From Cymbidium sinense (taxonomy: Eukaryota; Streptophyta; Magnoliopsida; Asparagales; Orchidaceae), in assembly GCA_021442155.1 (NCBI GenBank), contig CM038221.1, positions 153,503,601 to 153,567,600 on the forward strand: DNA of 64,000 nucleotides, given 5' to 3'. The position numbers and the translations under genes were made by a program. This document shows, piece by piece, positions 21,700 to 32,540 of the stretch. The notes beneath the pieces are model-generated. The model saw only the letters and a program-made list of their open reading frames with translations, searched no databases and was not told the DNA's origin. Each line of letters opens with the position of its first letter. Positions within the stretch are counted from its first letter, which is position 1.

Positions 21700-23362
21700 T
21701 GTAATAACCCGAAACTTAGAATAATAAAAATAAACCAAAGACGTAGGAGGAGAACAAGATCGAAATGTTGACAAATAAACCAACCACCAAAACATAATGA
21801 GAGGAAACGGAGAAAGAGAGAAAGAGGAATTGCACTCACCTTGCGTGAACTCCTCGAACGCCGTCCCGAGGAAGGAGGAAGGAAAACCAGACGCCATCCC
21901 CAAGACGCGGCCGACCACCGGCGGAGAAGAAGGGGAAGCGAGCTCACGCCCGCGTCTCTACCAGGGAGGCGCTCCATTGACGCCGCTTTGAGCGCCGGAG
22001 CCATCCGTGCCGTAGAGGAAGAAAAGTGAAGAAGCCGACCGGTGGGGAAAGCCGAGGGCGTGACTAGGGAAACCGAGAGGAAATAAGAAAGAGGTAAGCA
22101 AATTTAGTTATATGTTTAATTAGAAATTTTGATTTTAATGTTATTAATTTTGATTTAGTGCTATTTCAAGTTCAAATTAGATTTATAAACTTTAATTTAG
22201 TATATTGATTTTCAAATAATCGTTAATTTAGGAATAAGTAATATGAGTTAGATGAAATTACATATATTAATCTTAAGATCATTTCAAGAATTAATTTTAA
22301 AGAAAAATAAAAGAGGAGTATTAAATTTGGAGAACCTATAAGGAAATACATGTTATATTATAAAGAAATGATTTATATTATCGTTAATTAGATTAGAATC
22401 ATTTGAGTATGATAATCAATTAATGTTATATATTAAGAACTTTAACACTTAATATTTTATGTGAATGCAATTCGAATGAATCATTAAAGGAAAGGAGGTT
22501 CAAGATAAACCGTTAAAAGTGGTAATTACGTTCTTACATTTATGGTAAAATGTCTTTACTTTCCTGGATGAAAATGTTTAGATGATTTTGATTTTTCCCG
22601 ACCACCGATGTGATTTTCGCTTTTACATAAATAGTGAATAGTTTATTGCTTCTTCATGTTGGATAATCACGCTGATCATATCGCCATTTTATCGCTCACG
22701 ATGATCTACATGAATTAACGTCCATAAGTGATATGATCAGATGCTATGAATGTATGTTGAATCTGAACACCCCTTACAGACACGACGCGAATGCAAGGCA
22801 CATATATGATTCAAAAGGAATAGAAATGAGGTATGGATACTCATCCTTGGATGAGTATAGACTCATGGACGGGTGATAAAAGTAAAAAGTTCATATGCTA
22901 CTGCTAAATGTTTATGTATACCGACCACATATCATCGCTAAATGTTTATGTATATCGAATATCTACGCTAAATGTGCATACTTACCTCACATATGATTGA
23001 TTGGAGCAGATTATTTTTTTTACGTACTGTAATTCATGCTGTAAACCCAGATGATACTGTTTCTTCTTCTTTATAGAAATAAAGATAATCAATTAATCAA
23101 TTATATTCATTGTAATTGCTTTTCGGTAATAATCCTAATTAAATGACCGATGACGGAAAGTCGCTTTACTGCAGAGGAACCGCGGGAGAATGTATGTAAG
23201 AAATTATATCGAGTTATGAAAAGTGTATTTTTCTAATCTATTGTAACATTTATGTATGCATTTTTAGATCATCAGTGAGTTTCTTTAATTTTGGAATTGT
23301 TATAAATGTTTTCTTTTATCCGTCCGATCGATTCCCCGATTCTGCTCCCGGCCGATAAGACA
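21700..23362 (+). repeat. 5' LTR of the Tekay/Del-type element
   Basis: Starts TGTAATAACCCGAAAC and pairs with 26728-28405 over its whole length, including 'aggaattgcactcacctt', 'accgatgacggaaagtcg' and 'cgtccgatcg'. The end is placed at '...gataagaca' by alignment with '...ggtcgtgaca' of the 3' LTR. A GC-rich block at 21840-22070 with CG-rich words precedes an AT-rich second half. A primer-binding site could not be recognised after it. Confidence 0.88.
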
Positions 23363-24110
23363 GAGTGAGCTGATGATAAAGATAGAAGATGATATAAGGC
23401 TATCGAAGATGATAAAATTTAGGAAGAGAATCATATGATTATATTGATTAATGTAACGATTATAAATAAATTTGTGCTTTCTATGGAATCAATTCAAGAA
23501 GATGATATGAGTGAAAATAGAGACAAATCAATCGAGCACTCAATTGCAACCACCTTCACAAGCTATAGATACATTACACAAATGATGGAAACAATGACTC
23601 AAATGATAAGAAATCAGTATACACAAGTTAGTGGAAGTGGTGAGGTTCCTATTGACAAATACCTGAAATTATTTCAGGATATGAGGCCATCTCTTTTCTC
23701 AGGGATTACAAATTATGAAAATGTTTGTAATACTTTGAAGAATGCCAAATGGGTCTCAAATTAACGCTAAATGTTTATTGAACTTGAATATCGAAAGACG
23801 TTGGATGCAGATTTAATAACTCCATATGAATTCAATGTGATTTTAGAAATGGATTGGCTTAGATATTATATTACTATAGATTGTTGTAAAAGATAGTCAA
23901 ATTTAATATTCTGGAAAAGAAGAATTCAAATTGCATGAAGGAGTATTAACTATGATGCCTTAAAGTTCAAAAGATGCTAAAGAAAAGGCTATGAAGCTTG
24001 CTCAAATCGATGTTACTAAAGAGTAAAGAAGATAGATGTATCAATAAGAAGAGTATCCGTAAGTCTTCTGATGATTTACGTTTACCTCCGAGAGAGATAG
24101 ATTTCTATTG
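23363..24110 (+). pseudogene. Gag/protease remnant of the Tekay/Del-type element
   Basis: 23435-23764 is open for 109 codons, including 'MMETMTQMIRNQYTQ' and 'YLKLFQDMRPSLFSG', a gag-like helical segment. Further on 'LRYYITIDC' and 'DFNVILEMDWL'-like wording suggest the end of the protease region. Nearly all of gag, including the zinc knuckle, is missing. Confidence 0.55.
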
Positions 24111-24119
24111 ATTTAATTC

Positions 24120-24780
24120 AAGTGCAAAACCCAGAAGAAAGTACCATATAGAATTTAAAGAATTACAAGAGTTGAAGAATCACAAGAATTGTTAGAGAAG
24201 GGATTTATCGTGCCCAAGACATCTCCTGGGAGCTCTCAGATATTTGTAAAGAAGAAAGATGGGAGCTATGCATCGATTATGAGAACTTAACAAACTCACC
24301 TTGAAGAATAAATATCCCTACCAAGAATTGATGATCTTTTGACCATGGAGTTTGATTTTCAAAGATTGATTTAAGATCGTTATCATCGGAGAATTAAAGA
24401 AGAAGATATACCAGCATTCAGCAAAGGTAGCACTATGAGTTTGGTGATGCCTTTAACAAATGCTCCAGATTTATGGATCTCATGAATAATCTTTAAACCC
24501 TTTTTAGATTCATTTGTGATCAGATTCATGATATTCTAATTTATTCTAGATGAAACATGAAAACCACCTTCACATTATTTTGCAAGCCAAAGGAAATGAA
24601 TTATATGCAAAATTTTCAAAGTGTGAATTTTGGTTAAATAACATCATATTCTTGGGCACAATTAGTAGTGAAGATGATTTCAGGATCGAGTAAAGTCGAG
24701 GCAATACCGAATGGCCCGCACCTACCACTCACGTAAGTCGAAGTTTCGGGGCCGGCAGATATTATAGAGATTTGTTGAAG
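24120..24780 (+). pseudogene. Reverse transcriptase remnant
   Basis: Fragments in three frames: 'RRDLSCPRHLLGALRYL' over the '(G)FI.PS.SPWGAPVLF' site, 'NKLTLKNKYPYQELMIF', a TNAPDLW segment, and 'AKFSKCEFWLNNIIFLGTI'. The FIDD active-site block is deleted or scrambled around 24525-24560. It resembles Tekay/Del RT but cannot function as read. Confidence 0.75.
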
Positions 24781-24794
24781 GGTTTTCAGACGCC

Positions 24795-25420
24795 ATGCCA
24801 CTATCGAGATTAACTCAGAAAGCAGTCAAGTTTGAATGGTCAGATCAATGTGAAAAGGCTTTTCAAAAATTGAAGAATTATTTAATGACTGCACCAATAT
24901 TAACTATTCCATCAGGGACAGAAGGATTTCAAATTTATAGATGCATCATTCTTGAGGATGTGTTTAAGAATGAGTGATTGCTTATGCTTCAAGCGCAATT
25001 GAAAAATCATGAAAAGAACTATCCCACCCATGATCCTGAGCTAAGAGGTATTTGCATTAAAAATTTGGAGACATTATTTATATGGGAGTAAGGTGTGAAG
25101 TTTTCACCGATCATCAAAGCTTGAAATATATCTTTACCGGGAGCTAAATTTAAGGCAAAGAAGATGGTTGGAACTCATTAAAGATTATGATTTAGATATT
25201 CAATATCATCCGAAGGAAATGTAGTTATTGCTTTGAGTAAAAACATCGTAGTGCTTATTGGTTGATCTCATGAGGAGTTGATTAAAGATTTAGAAAAATT
25301 GAAATTTCAATTATCAAATCTACGATGATCATGCTTTATCATAAATCGATGGTATAAAATCAAATTTGAAAGACAAAATACGGATGCTTTACCTCAAGAT
25401 AAATGAATCGTAAAATTTTA
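24795..25420 (+). pseudogene. RNase H remnant
   Basis: 24795-24977 reads 'MPLSRLTQKAVKFEWSDQCE' and 'APILTIPSGTEGFQIYRCI' before a frameshift. Later frames give 'QLKNHEKNYPTHDPEL', 'RCEVFTDHQSLKYIF', 'RQRRWLELIKDYDLDIQYH'. These are the thumb/RNase H blocks of a Tekay/Del pol; the DAS catalytic region is shifted out of frame. Confidence 0.8.
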
Positions 25421-25439
25421 GATTTGGTAAAGGTAGTCA

Positions 25440-26330
25440 TACGTAAGATTTTGAAATCAATGAAGAGAGATTATTAAAATATCATAACGTAATTTGCATT
25501 CCAAATATTGGAGATTTGAGAAAGACATATTACATGAAGACATCATTCTAATTATACAATTCATCCAGAGAAAATGTATCAAGATCTTAAGAAAATATTT
25601 TGGTGGCTGAATGAAAAGAAGTGAGAATTTGTCTCTAAATGTCAATCATGTCGATGATCGAACATCGTAGTGGACTTTAGCTCACGATACCGAGTGGAAA
25701 TGGACGATATATGGATTTTGTGGTTGGCTTGCCTAGATCCGTAAGATGTGATGCTATTTGGGTTATTATTGACTAAATCGCAGACACTTTATACCTATCA
25801 AACAACTGATGTTGAAAAACTAGCAAGAAAAAATATGTTGATGAAATCGCGAAGTTATGGTGCCAAAATCTATAGTGTCCGTCGGGATGACCGATTTACA
25901 TCTAGATTGGAGAAAATTCAAGAAGCTTTTAAAGCTTACTTTCGATCGATTCCATCCTCAAACTGGCACTAAAACAATTCAAACACGGAAGATTTGTTTG
26001 ACTCTTTCTTGATTTCGAGGAAATTGGGAAGTTCATTTGCTGATTGAGTTTGCTTATAATAATAGTTTCAAGCAAGTATTGGTATGGCTCCTTATGAAGC
26101 ATTGTATGGAAGGAAATGCGTAACACCGCTTTGTTGGGAGAGTGAAAGAAGAATCATTGTGCAGATGTAGTAGATGAAGTTACTGAGAAGATCCGATTGA
26201 TCCGTGATAGATTAAAAGTCGCTCAAGATAAAGTAAGAAATACTTATGATGCTAAACATCGACCTAGAATTTGAGAATTGATTTCTTAAAGTCACCCCAT
26301 GAAAGGTATAAAACGATTTGAAAGGAAAGT
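25440..26330 (+). pseudogene. Integrase remnant
   Basis: Fragments of the zinc-binding domain at 25480-25680 ('KCQSCR'-like) are followed by core-domain wording: 'DFVVGLPRS', 'CDAIWVI', 'VRRDDRFTSRLEKIQEAFK', 'IEFAYNN', 'GMAPYEALYGRKC', 'TEKIRLIRDRLKVAQDK'. The HHCC and DDE residues are spread over several frames. Confidence 0.8.
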
Positions 26331-26700
26331 TAAGTACGCGTTATATTGGTCCATATGAAATCTTGGAAAGAATTGGGAAAGTGGCTTATGACCGGCTTTA
26401 CCTTCTCACATGCAAGGAGTGCACAATGTGTTTCATATTTCTCACAAAATATGTTACATGGCAACAAGATTATTATGATCCTATTGATATTCAAATTCTG
26501 ATCTCACATTTATGGAGGAGCGAAAGAATTATAGATTATGATATCAAGCATCTCGTGAATAGAAATTCCATTTGTCCGTGATCGTGGAAACATGGATCGA
26601 TCGAGAAGACGTGGGAGAAGGAATCAAAAATGTGAGAACTATACCCTCAATTATTTAAGTAAAGGTATGTGTATTTCTATTTATTGTCATTTAAATTTCG
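26318..26700 (+). pseudogene. Integrase C-terminal/chromodomain segment
   Basis: 'GKLSTRYIGPYEILERIGKV' followed by 'PIDIQI' and, near 26585-26640, words like 'VETWIDREDVGEGIKNVRT', matching the end of chromovirus integrases (GPY motif then chromodomain). The GPY motif is intact; the chromodomain is frameshifted. Confidence 0.75.
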
Positions 26701-26727
26701 AGGACGAAATTTTATAAGAGGAGAGAT

Positions 26728-28405
26728 TGTAATAACCAAACTTAGAATAATAAAATAAACCAAACATGACAATAGCCGTAAGGAGAACAAGATCGAAAGG
26801 TGCTGACAAATCAAACCAACCACCAAAACATACGAGGAAAACGGAGAAAGAGAGAAAGAGGAATTGCACTCACCTTGCGGAACCCCTCGAACGTCGTCCA
26901 GGAAGGAGGAAGGGAAAACCCAGACGCCGTCCGCGGGCGACTCAGGAGAAGAAGGGGAAGCGACAGGCCTAGCGTTCTACCGCTGCTGTGAGGCGCCCAT
27001 CGACGAGGAGATCCAGTCAGTAGAGGAAGAAAAGGAAGAAGCCGACCGGTGGGGGGAAAGCCGAAAGCGCGTGACTAGTGGAAACCGAGAGGAAATAAGA
27101 AAGAGGTAAGCAAATTTAGTTATATGTTTAATTAGAAATTGATTTTAATGTTATTAATTTGATTTATGCTATTTCAAGTTCAAATTAGATTTATAAACTT
27201 TAATTTAGGGTATATTGATTTTCAAAGAATACGTTAATTTAGAATAAGTAATATGAGTTAAAAATTACATATATTAATCTTAAGATCATTTCAAGAATTA
27301 ATTTTAAAGAAAAATAAGAAAAGAGGAGTATTAGGGAGAACCTATAAGGAAATACGTTTATATTATAAAGAAATGTATTTATATTATCGTTAATTAGATT
27401 AATCATTTGATGGTATGATAATCAATTAATGTTATATATTAAGTAACTTTAACACTTAATATTTTATGTTATAAGAATTAAGAATAAATCATTAAAGGAA
27501 AGGAGGTTCAAGAGAACCGCAAGTTTATGGGTAATTATGTTCATTTACATTTAGAAAAAATGTCTTTACTTTCCATGAAATGCATGTTTAGATGATTTTG
27601 ACTTTTTCCCGCGACCGCCACCAATGATTTTCCGCTTTTACATAAATAGTGAATAGTTTATCGCTTCTTCATGTTGGATAATGAATGCTGAGATCATATC
27701 GCACGCTTCATTTTATCGCTCACGACGCTCAAGTATGAATTAATGTCCATAGTGATATGATTGTATGCTATGAATGTGTTGAATTGAAGTTCACCCCTAT
27801 GATTATGGGACGAATGTACCTGCAATATATATGATTCAAAAGGGCCAAGGAAATTGGCAAATGGTAAGGTTATGATACTCATCCTTTGATGAGTATGACG
27901 CGACTGGATGCGAAAAAAAGTAAAAGTTCATACGCTATGCTTAAATGTTTATGTATACCGACCCACATATGCTACTTAAATATATACTTACCTCACATAT
28001 GATTGATTGTTTGAGCAGATTATTTTCTTTATGTACTGTACTGATGAAAACCGCATGCATACTAGTTTCTTCTTGTTTACTATAGTGTAATAAAGATAAT
28101 TGACCCATCAATTATATTCATTTGTTAGCTTAATCTTTTCGTGTAATAATCCTAATTAAATGACCGATGACGGAAAGTCGTTTACCGTAGAGGAACCGCA
28201 GGAGATGGTATTTATGTCGAAGAAATTATAAGTTATGTTAAAGTGTATTTTTCAATCTATATTAGAACATTTATGTATGGACGATTTTAGATCATGGATT
28301 GTAGTGGCTTTATGATTTTGGAATTGTTATAGAAATGTTTTCTTTTATCCGTCCGATCGTCTATTCCCGTCTTGGTATTCCAAGCTCCCGGGCCGGGTCG
28401 TGACA
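26728..28405 (+). repeat. 3' LTR of the Tekay/Del-type element
   Basis: Follows a purine tract ('aagaggagaga'). Starts TGTAATAACC, ends GGGTCGTGACA. It aligns with the 5' LTR throughout; most differences are short insertions or deletions rather than substitutions. Confidence 0.92.
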
Positions 28406-29241
28406 CATCCACACACCTACACCCACCCACCCACGCACACACACTCACAGACCTTAATATAATCTATGCCACACCTCACGCTTCCCAACACCGACATGGA
28501 ACGTACCTAAAGTGAGCACGATTTAACTGATTGAATTCATCTCCAATACCCATTTTGACATCCTCACCAAAATAAATTGGGTGGTAAACTCAATTACCCG
28601 AATGCACCTGAAATAACATATAACTTCTTATTATCATCTGCATGGATTCAATGAAATTTAAACTAACGAGAGTAAGCGGAAACAATCTATAATATTTCAT
28701 TTATATATCTACAGAGCATCTAATAATCTAAATATTCATATATAAAATTTTAAACCTCATTTAATACATACTTCAACACCGTTTATATCTTAAATCAACT
28801 ACCTATCAAACATAATAACAAAATTTAACTTGATTTTTACTCAACTTAAACCTTTTCTTTTTCTTAAAAAAAAAAGAAAATAGGAGTAATCATCTAATGA
28901 GTTATGAGGCTCAATAAGATAAACAAATCTAATTCAGAATTCAAATAAACACAAAAAGTAACATGTATGCTAATCTTTATTGAACTTAATCATAAAATTT
29001 AGTATTTTATTTATCACATTATTAGATTTCTTGCTATTATCTCATAAAACTTTTCACACATTTATATTTTTCACGCAATGCCACATTGTTCACTTTCCCG
29101 CATTGATAACTTTTTGATTCTTTATTGCTAAATAATTATTATATGTTTATGACATATCTGCCCTGATTGGAAGGTCACTTTCTGCATTACTATTGTTGCC
29201 AAGTTTTGAATTTAAAGTGCAACTAAACTTCTTTCCCTAGT

Positions 29242-29244
<3 letters not shown>
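28406..29244. other. RECG intron B, right flank of the retroelement
   Basis: Starts with the CATCC duplication and a CA-rich stretch ('cacacctacacccaccc'). The rest is AT-rich intron without domains; 28515-28650 weakly resembles 21460-21600. Confidence 0.5.

Positions 29245-29298
<54 letters not shown>
29245..29298. repeat. (AT)n microsatellite
   Basis: About 54 bp of uninterrupted AT dinucleotides. Confidence 0.97.
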
Positions 29299-29302
<4 letters not shown>

Positions 29303-29385
29303 TAAAATAATAGTAAATCCCTAAACTATGAAAGTCGTAAATAATGTTATAAACTTGCAAGTAGTTTTCTACTTTAAATTGTGAT

Positions 29386-29774
29386 GAATAAAGAAATCAT
29401 ATCTTTTGATCAACTGAAGTACATGTCTAATAACAGTTAAACACCCCACACTTTGATGTTGAGAAATCACTACGATTTATAAAAAATATTAATACCTCAA
29501 TTAAATGGAAAGCATCTTTTCTTTTGTTTATACAACAACAACAACAACAACAACAACAAGCCTTAATCCCACTAGGTGGCTACATGAATCTCCATTGTGT
29601 CTATTATGATCAACATTTAATTGAGTAGAATAAAGAAATCATATCTTTTGATCAACTGAAGTACATGTCTAATAACAGTTAAACACCCCACACTTTGATG
29701 TTGAGAAATCACTACGATTTATAAAAAATATTAATACCTCAATTAAATGGAAAGCATCTTTTCTTTTGTTTATA
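29386..29774. repeat. Perfect 147-bp direct repeats flanking a 95-bp SINE fragment
   Basis: 29386-29532 and 29628-29774 are identical over 147 bp, from 'gaataaagaaatcatatc' to 'cttttcttttgtttata'. Between them lies a foreign 95-bp insert (29533-29627). The repeats are far too long for a normal transposon target duplication. Confidence 0.95.
29533..29627 (-). mobile_element. Truncated Au-type SINE 3' end (antisense)
   Basis: (CAA)n of about 26 bp followed by 'gccttaatcccactaggtgg' and 'ctacatgaatc'. The reverse complement ends '...GGATTAAGGC(TTG)n', the 3' terminus that I associate with the plant Au SINE family. The 5' tRNA-like head with A and B boxes is absent, so it is a fragment. Confidence 0.65.
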
Positions 29775-32288
29775 GATCGAAAGAATATGTGTTGTAATAA
29801 TAGTTGGCTTAGAGGATTTATGATGATGTTTGTAGGTCTTGGTGTAATCTTTACCATGGGTTTAGCTTGAGCAGATATAGGAACCTTAGTTTTTGGTGGA
29901 AATCAAAGATTAATTCTAAGTTTTGGTTGTAAATTTGATTTGTTAGAGTTGTCTCTGAAATGATTGATGGTTAGATTGATCATTGTTTTGTACTTGTTGA
30001 GCTTAATAATTAGGGTTTTTTAGCTTTGGATATACTTTGAAATATTTAGCCAAATTATGCCCAGTAAAATCTCATAGGATGAATGATATACTTGAATTTT
30101 TTCAAATCTAACCCCTTATCCTCAAGTCAATGAACCAATCCACACTTGCTCCCTTAGCTGAGAGATAATACTTAGTTCAATTAGGACATCTACTGACGGC
30201 CTTGAAAGACAACCAATAGGATTATTTGCTTTTAAAAACTTGCCAAACATAAAAGCTAGAGATAATAGAGTGGATATGTTGAAATAGTGTAAATGAAGTT
30301 GTGGGCATGCTAGTAATAGGTTGTTTCTTAGTAGAGTCAAAATGAGGTGACCATTTTAGCATACACATTGAGAAACCACTAATATAATAAGACCATCGAG
30401 AGATAAGCCTTCTGTATTATGCTTTTGAAGAAAATCTAATAATAATATGTTAAAGGTCATTAATCCCAACATAATAATTATGAAGAAACTTCAAATCAGA
30501 TAAAATTTTTTGGATAATTTTCATGATGGAATAACTCAATGATAATTTACCAACAATAGAAAAATGGAGAGGTCTGGTAAGCTTATAGATCTCTTATTTC
30601 ATGAAGATGATGACATGGTTATTATGATAAGAGGATGGTTGAATATGAAGAGAAGCTAGATATTGATAGTAAAATATACGAAATGGTCATTTCAAGTAGA
30701 GAAAGAACTCTCGAGCTATTCAACCCATAAATCATATTTGTAGAGAAAGAACTCTCGAGCTATTCAATCCTTAAATCATATTTGTAAAAGAAATGAGGAG
30801 GGTGGGCAACCAAAGACGGGATCTAAAGGAAGGGGTCCGAAGGATACATTGTGAAGTAAGGAGTTACCATGGCAGGGCTACCCAATAGGGGGATAAATCA
30901 AAATGCTAAAGGTGTCTAATGTGGGAGTACGAAGAGGTGAGATCTGTCGAGAAATTGGTGGTGAAGGATGAGAGATTTAAATCAGAAGCTAGATAGAGAC
31001 AAAGTGAAAATGTAGGATGTTGAAGGAAATAGGAAGAGCAAAAATTTATGGAAGGCGAGATAACAACTTGATATGGCAATGCTACATCCTTAGTTGCAAG
31101 AGGGAGTGAGAATGACAACCTTGTATGAGCATGAGCATTGTAAGAGTCAAATGCCACTAACATGTGGTGTTTGTGCACGAGAGGAAAACTCCCACATGAC
31201 GAGCGAGACACATGACAGACAGATAGTGTGGAGTTGGTTGGACAATGTGGGAGATGCACGAGGCCAAATAGAACCCTCACCGTGAGCAGAGATGGAGCGG
31301 AGGGTATGATCTATTAAAGCTTACTAGAATAAACTTCTATTTTTTTAAGATTGCGTCAGTAATAAGAGGGCATCTATCAAATAAGAAATGTTTAGTTTCT
31401 AGGTTCCTATCGTCTTTATTTTATAATCGAGCTTATGCGGATGCTAGTAGCTTTTGTTATGGCATCATGTGATTTTTTTGGTTCTCTCTGCTTTGGGATA
31501 ATGCTTCTAGCTTACCTTTTTATATTTTAAATTTTAATTTCAAGGGCATTTTATGTTATGAGTATGTGAGTTTGTGGCATGTACAAAATATTCTACTATG
31601 TTCTTATTTTTTTTCCAATAAATTTTTGGTCAGTTGTAATTTTTTAAATCTTCTTTTAGTGCAATTGCAGAGTGAAGATTCCTTGAGGAAGTTATCTCTT
31701 TTTTCAGGCATAATGCTTGGTGTTCCTATTTGATGATTTCTTTTCCTTTTTTTTTATTATCAATTTTTTAGTTTTTGGTTTATCCATGTGGTTGAGTCTT
31801 GTTAAATGTGATACAATCTGGTTTTTGATCGAGGCATTATTTTTATTCAAATCCGTGATTTTCATGCTTCACTCTTTGTTCGTTATTTTTAATAGATGCT
31901 TATTAAATTATCCTATGTCAGATTCTTCATTTTAACTGCATATTTGAATGTGTGTGCTTGTGATTTTTAACATCTCATTGTACGTGTGCCACTATGCATT
32001 AAAAAAATCCTAGATTTGAATGCAGCCTGCACAACCTTTTTTAAAAAAAGAATTTTTATACACTTACATCTCTTCAGTTCAATTCTCTTTTTTTAAAAAG
32101 CTTGCTTAGATGTTTGTCTCATATTGACTAGCCTGTCCATTTCATTGTTTTCAACAATTAGAGCTTCTTGATATTATGGTTGATATGTTATTTTTCAACA
32201 CTTTAAAATTGCTTTCCACTAATATATTGTTTCTACCAACTTATAATAGTGTCTTGATTTTTTGGTGATATTTTGCCATCATTTTCAG
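29775..32288. other. RECG intron B, 3' part
   Basis: No recognisable coding. A 44-bp tandem duplication lies at 30696-30783. 30780-31300 is less AT-rich, with overlapping open frames on both strands (30906-31280 minus, 31094-31285 plus); neither resembles a known protein, and it may be old transposon DNA. The intron ends with 'tcattttcag'. Confidence 0.5.
30696..30783. repeat. 44-bp tandem duplication
   Basis: 'gtagagaaagaactctcgag' plus 'ctattcaa(cc/tc)' plus 'ataaatcatattt' occurs twice in a row with two or three differences. Confidence 0.9.
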
Positions 32289-32370
32289 GGCTCTAAAGAT
32301 TTTGTCAAGTGAAATTGATCCTATACCTAAAGATATCCTTGAGGAGTTCAATTTGCCAAATCTTTTTGAC
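32289..32370 (+). CDS. RECG: RECG helicase exon (linker to helicase domain)
   Basis: Starts after 'attttcag'; its first base completes the Arg codon split by the previous intron. It reads 'ALKILSSEIDPIPKDILEEF' then 'NLPNLFD' and ends before a consensus donor 'gtaagt'. It matches the RecG stretch '...ALxxLxxxxxPIPxEIxxxFGLPSLxDA'. This short exon lies between introns of about 11.6 and 6.5 kb. The frame is intact. Confidence 0.93.
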
Positions 32371-32456
32371 GTAAGTTTTCTTTCTTGTTAAATAAAAATT
32401 CAGTCATGAATGAAGCTATGTGATACTTGACTAGTTTTAGTTCCTCTCGCAGAATT

Positions 32457-32540
32457 CTTTTCCCATACATAATGATATTCTTGGGTAGTTCAATTTGCAA
32501 AGCCTTTTTGGAAGTCTTCTATGAAGCTAGGTGATATTTT
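32457..32540 (+). pseudogene. RECG: Decayed duplicate of the preceding RECG exon end
   Basis: 'cccatacataatgatattc', 'ttgggtagttcaatttgc' and 'aaagcctttttggaagt' match the exon's 'cctatacctaaagatatcc', 'ttgaggagttcaatttgc' and 'caaatctttttgacgt'. The similarity continues into the intron ('atgaagctaggtgatat' versus 'atgaagctatgtgatac', 32410-32426). The copy has an in-frame stop ('ggg tag') and lacks a proper donor. It is an old local tandem duplication of exon end plus donor. Confidence 0.75.

Larger units (their letters stand above)
21700..28405 (+). mobile_element. Complete Tekay/Del-type Ty3/gypsy chromovirus, target duplication CATCC
   Basis: LTR ends are TGTAATAACC... and ...TCGTGACA, flanked by CATCC at 21695-21699 and 28406-28410. 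Two LTRs of about 1.66-1.68 kb enclose a short internal region of about 3.4 kb with gag, RT, RNase H and integrase fragments in gypsy order. The internal region ends with 'gaggacgaaattttataaga' and a purine-rich tract before the 3' LTR, as in Tekay/Del elements. RT and integrase wording ('NKLTLKNKYP', 'NNSF', 'GMAPYEALYGRK', 'YIGPYEILERIGKVAY') fits that lineage. The coding region is badly broken and much shorter than the 4.5 kb or more usual for the family. It lies in RECG intron B in the same orientation as RECG. Confidence 0.92.

Noticed and set aside
21455..28660. Similar flanks on both sides of the Tekay/Del element as outer LTRs
   Set aside because: The resemblance of 21450-21640 to 28500-28660 is weak and too short to define an element; the CATCC duplication already defines the insertion.
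30906..31285. Overlapping sense and antisense open frames in intron B
   Set aside because: No domain or exon signals; probably old transposon or chance.
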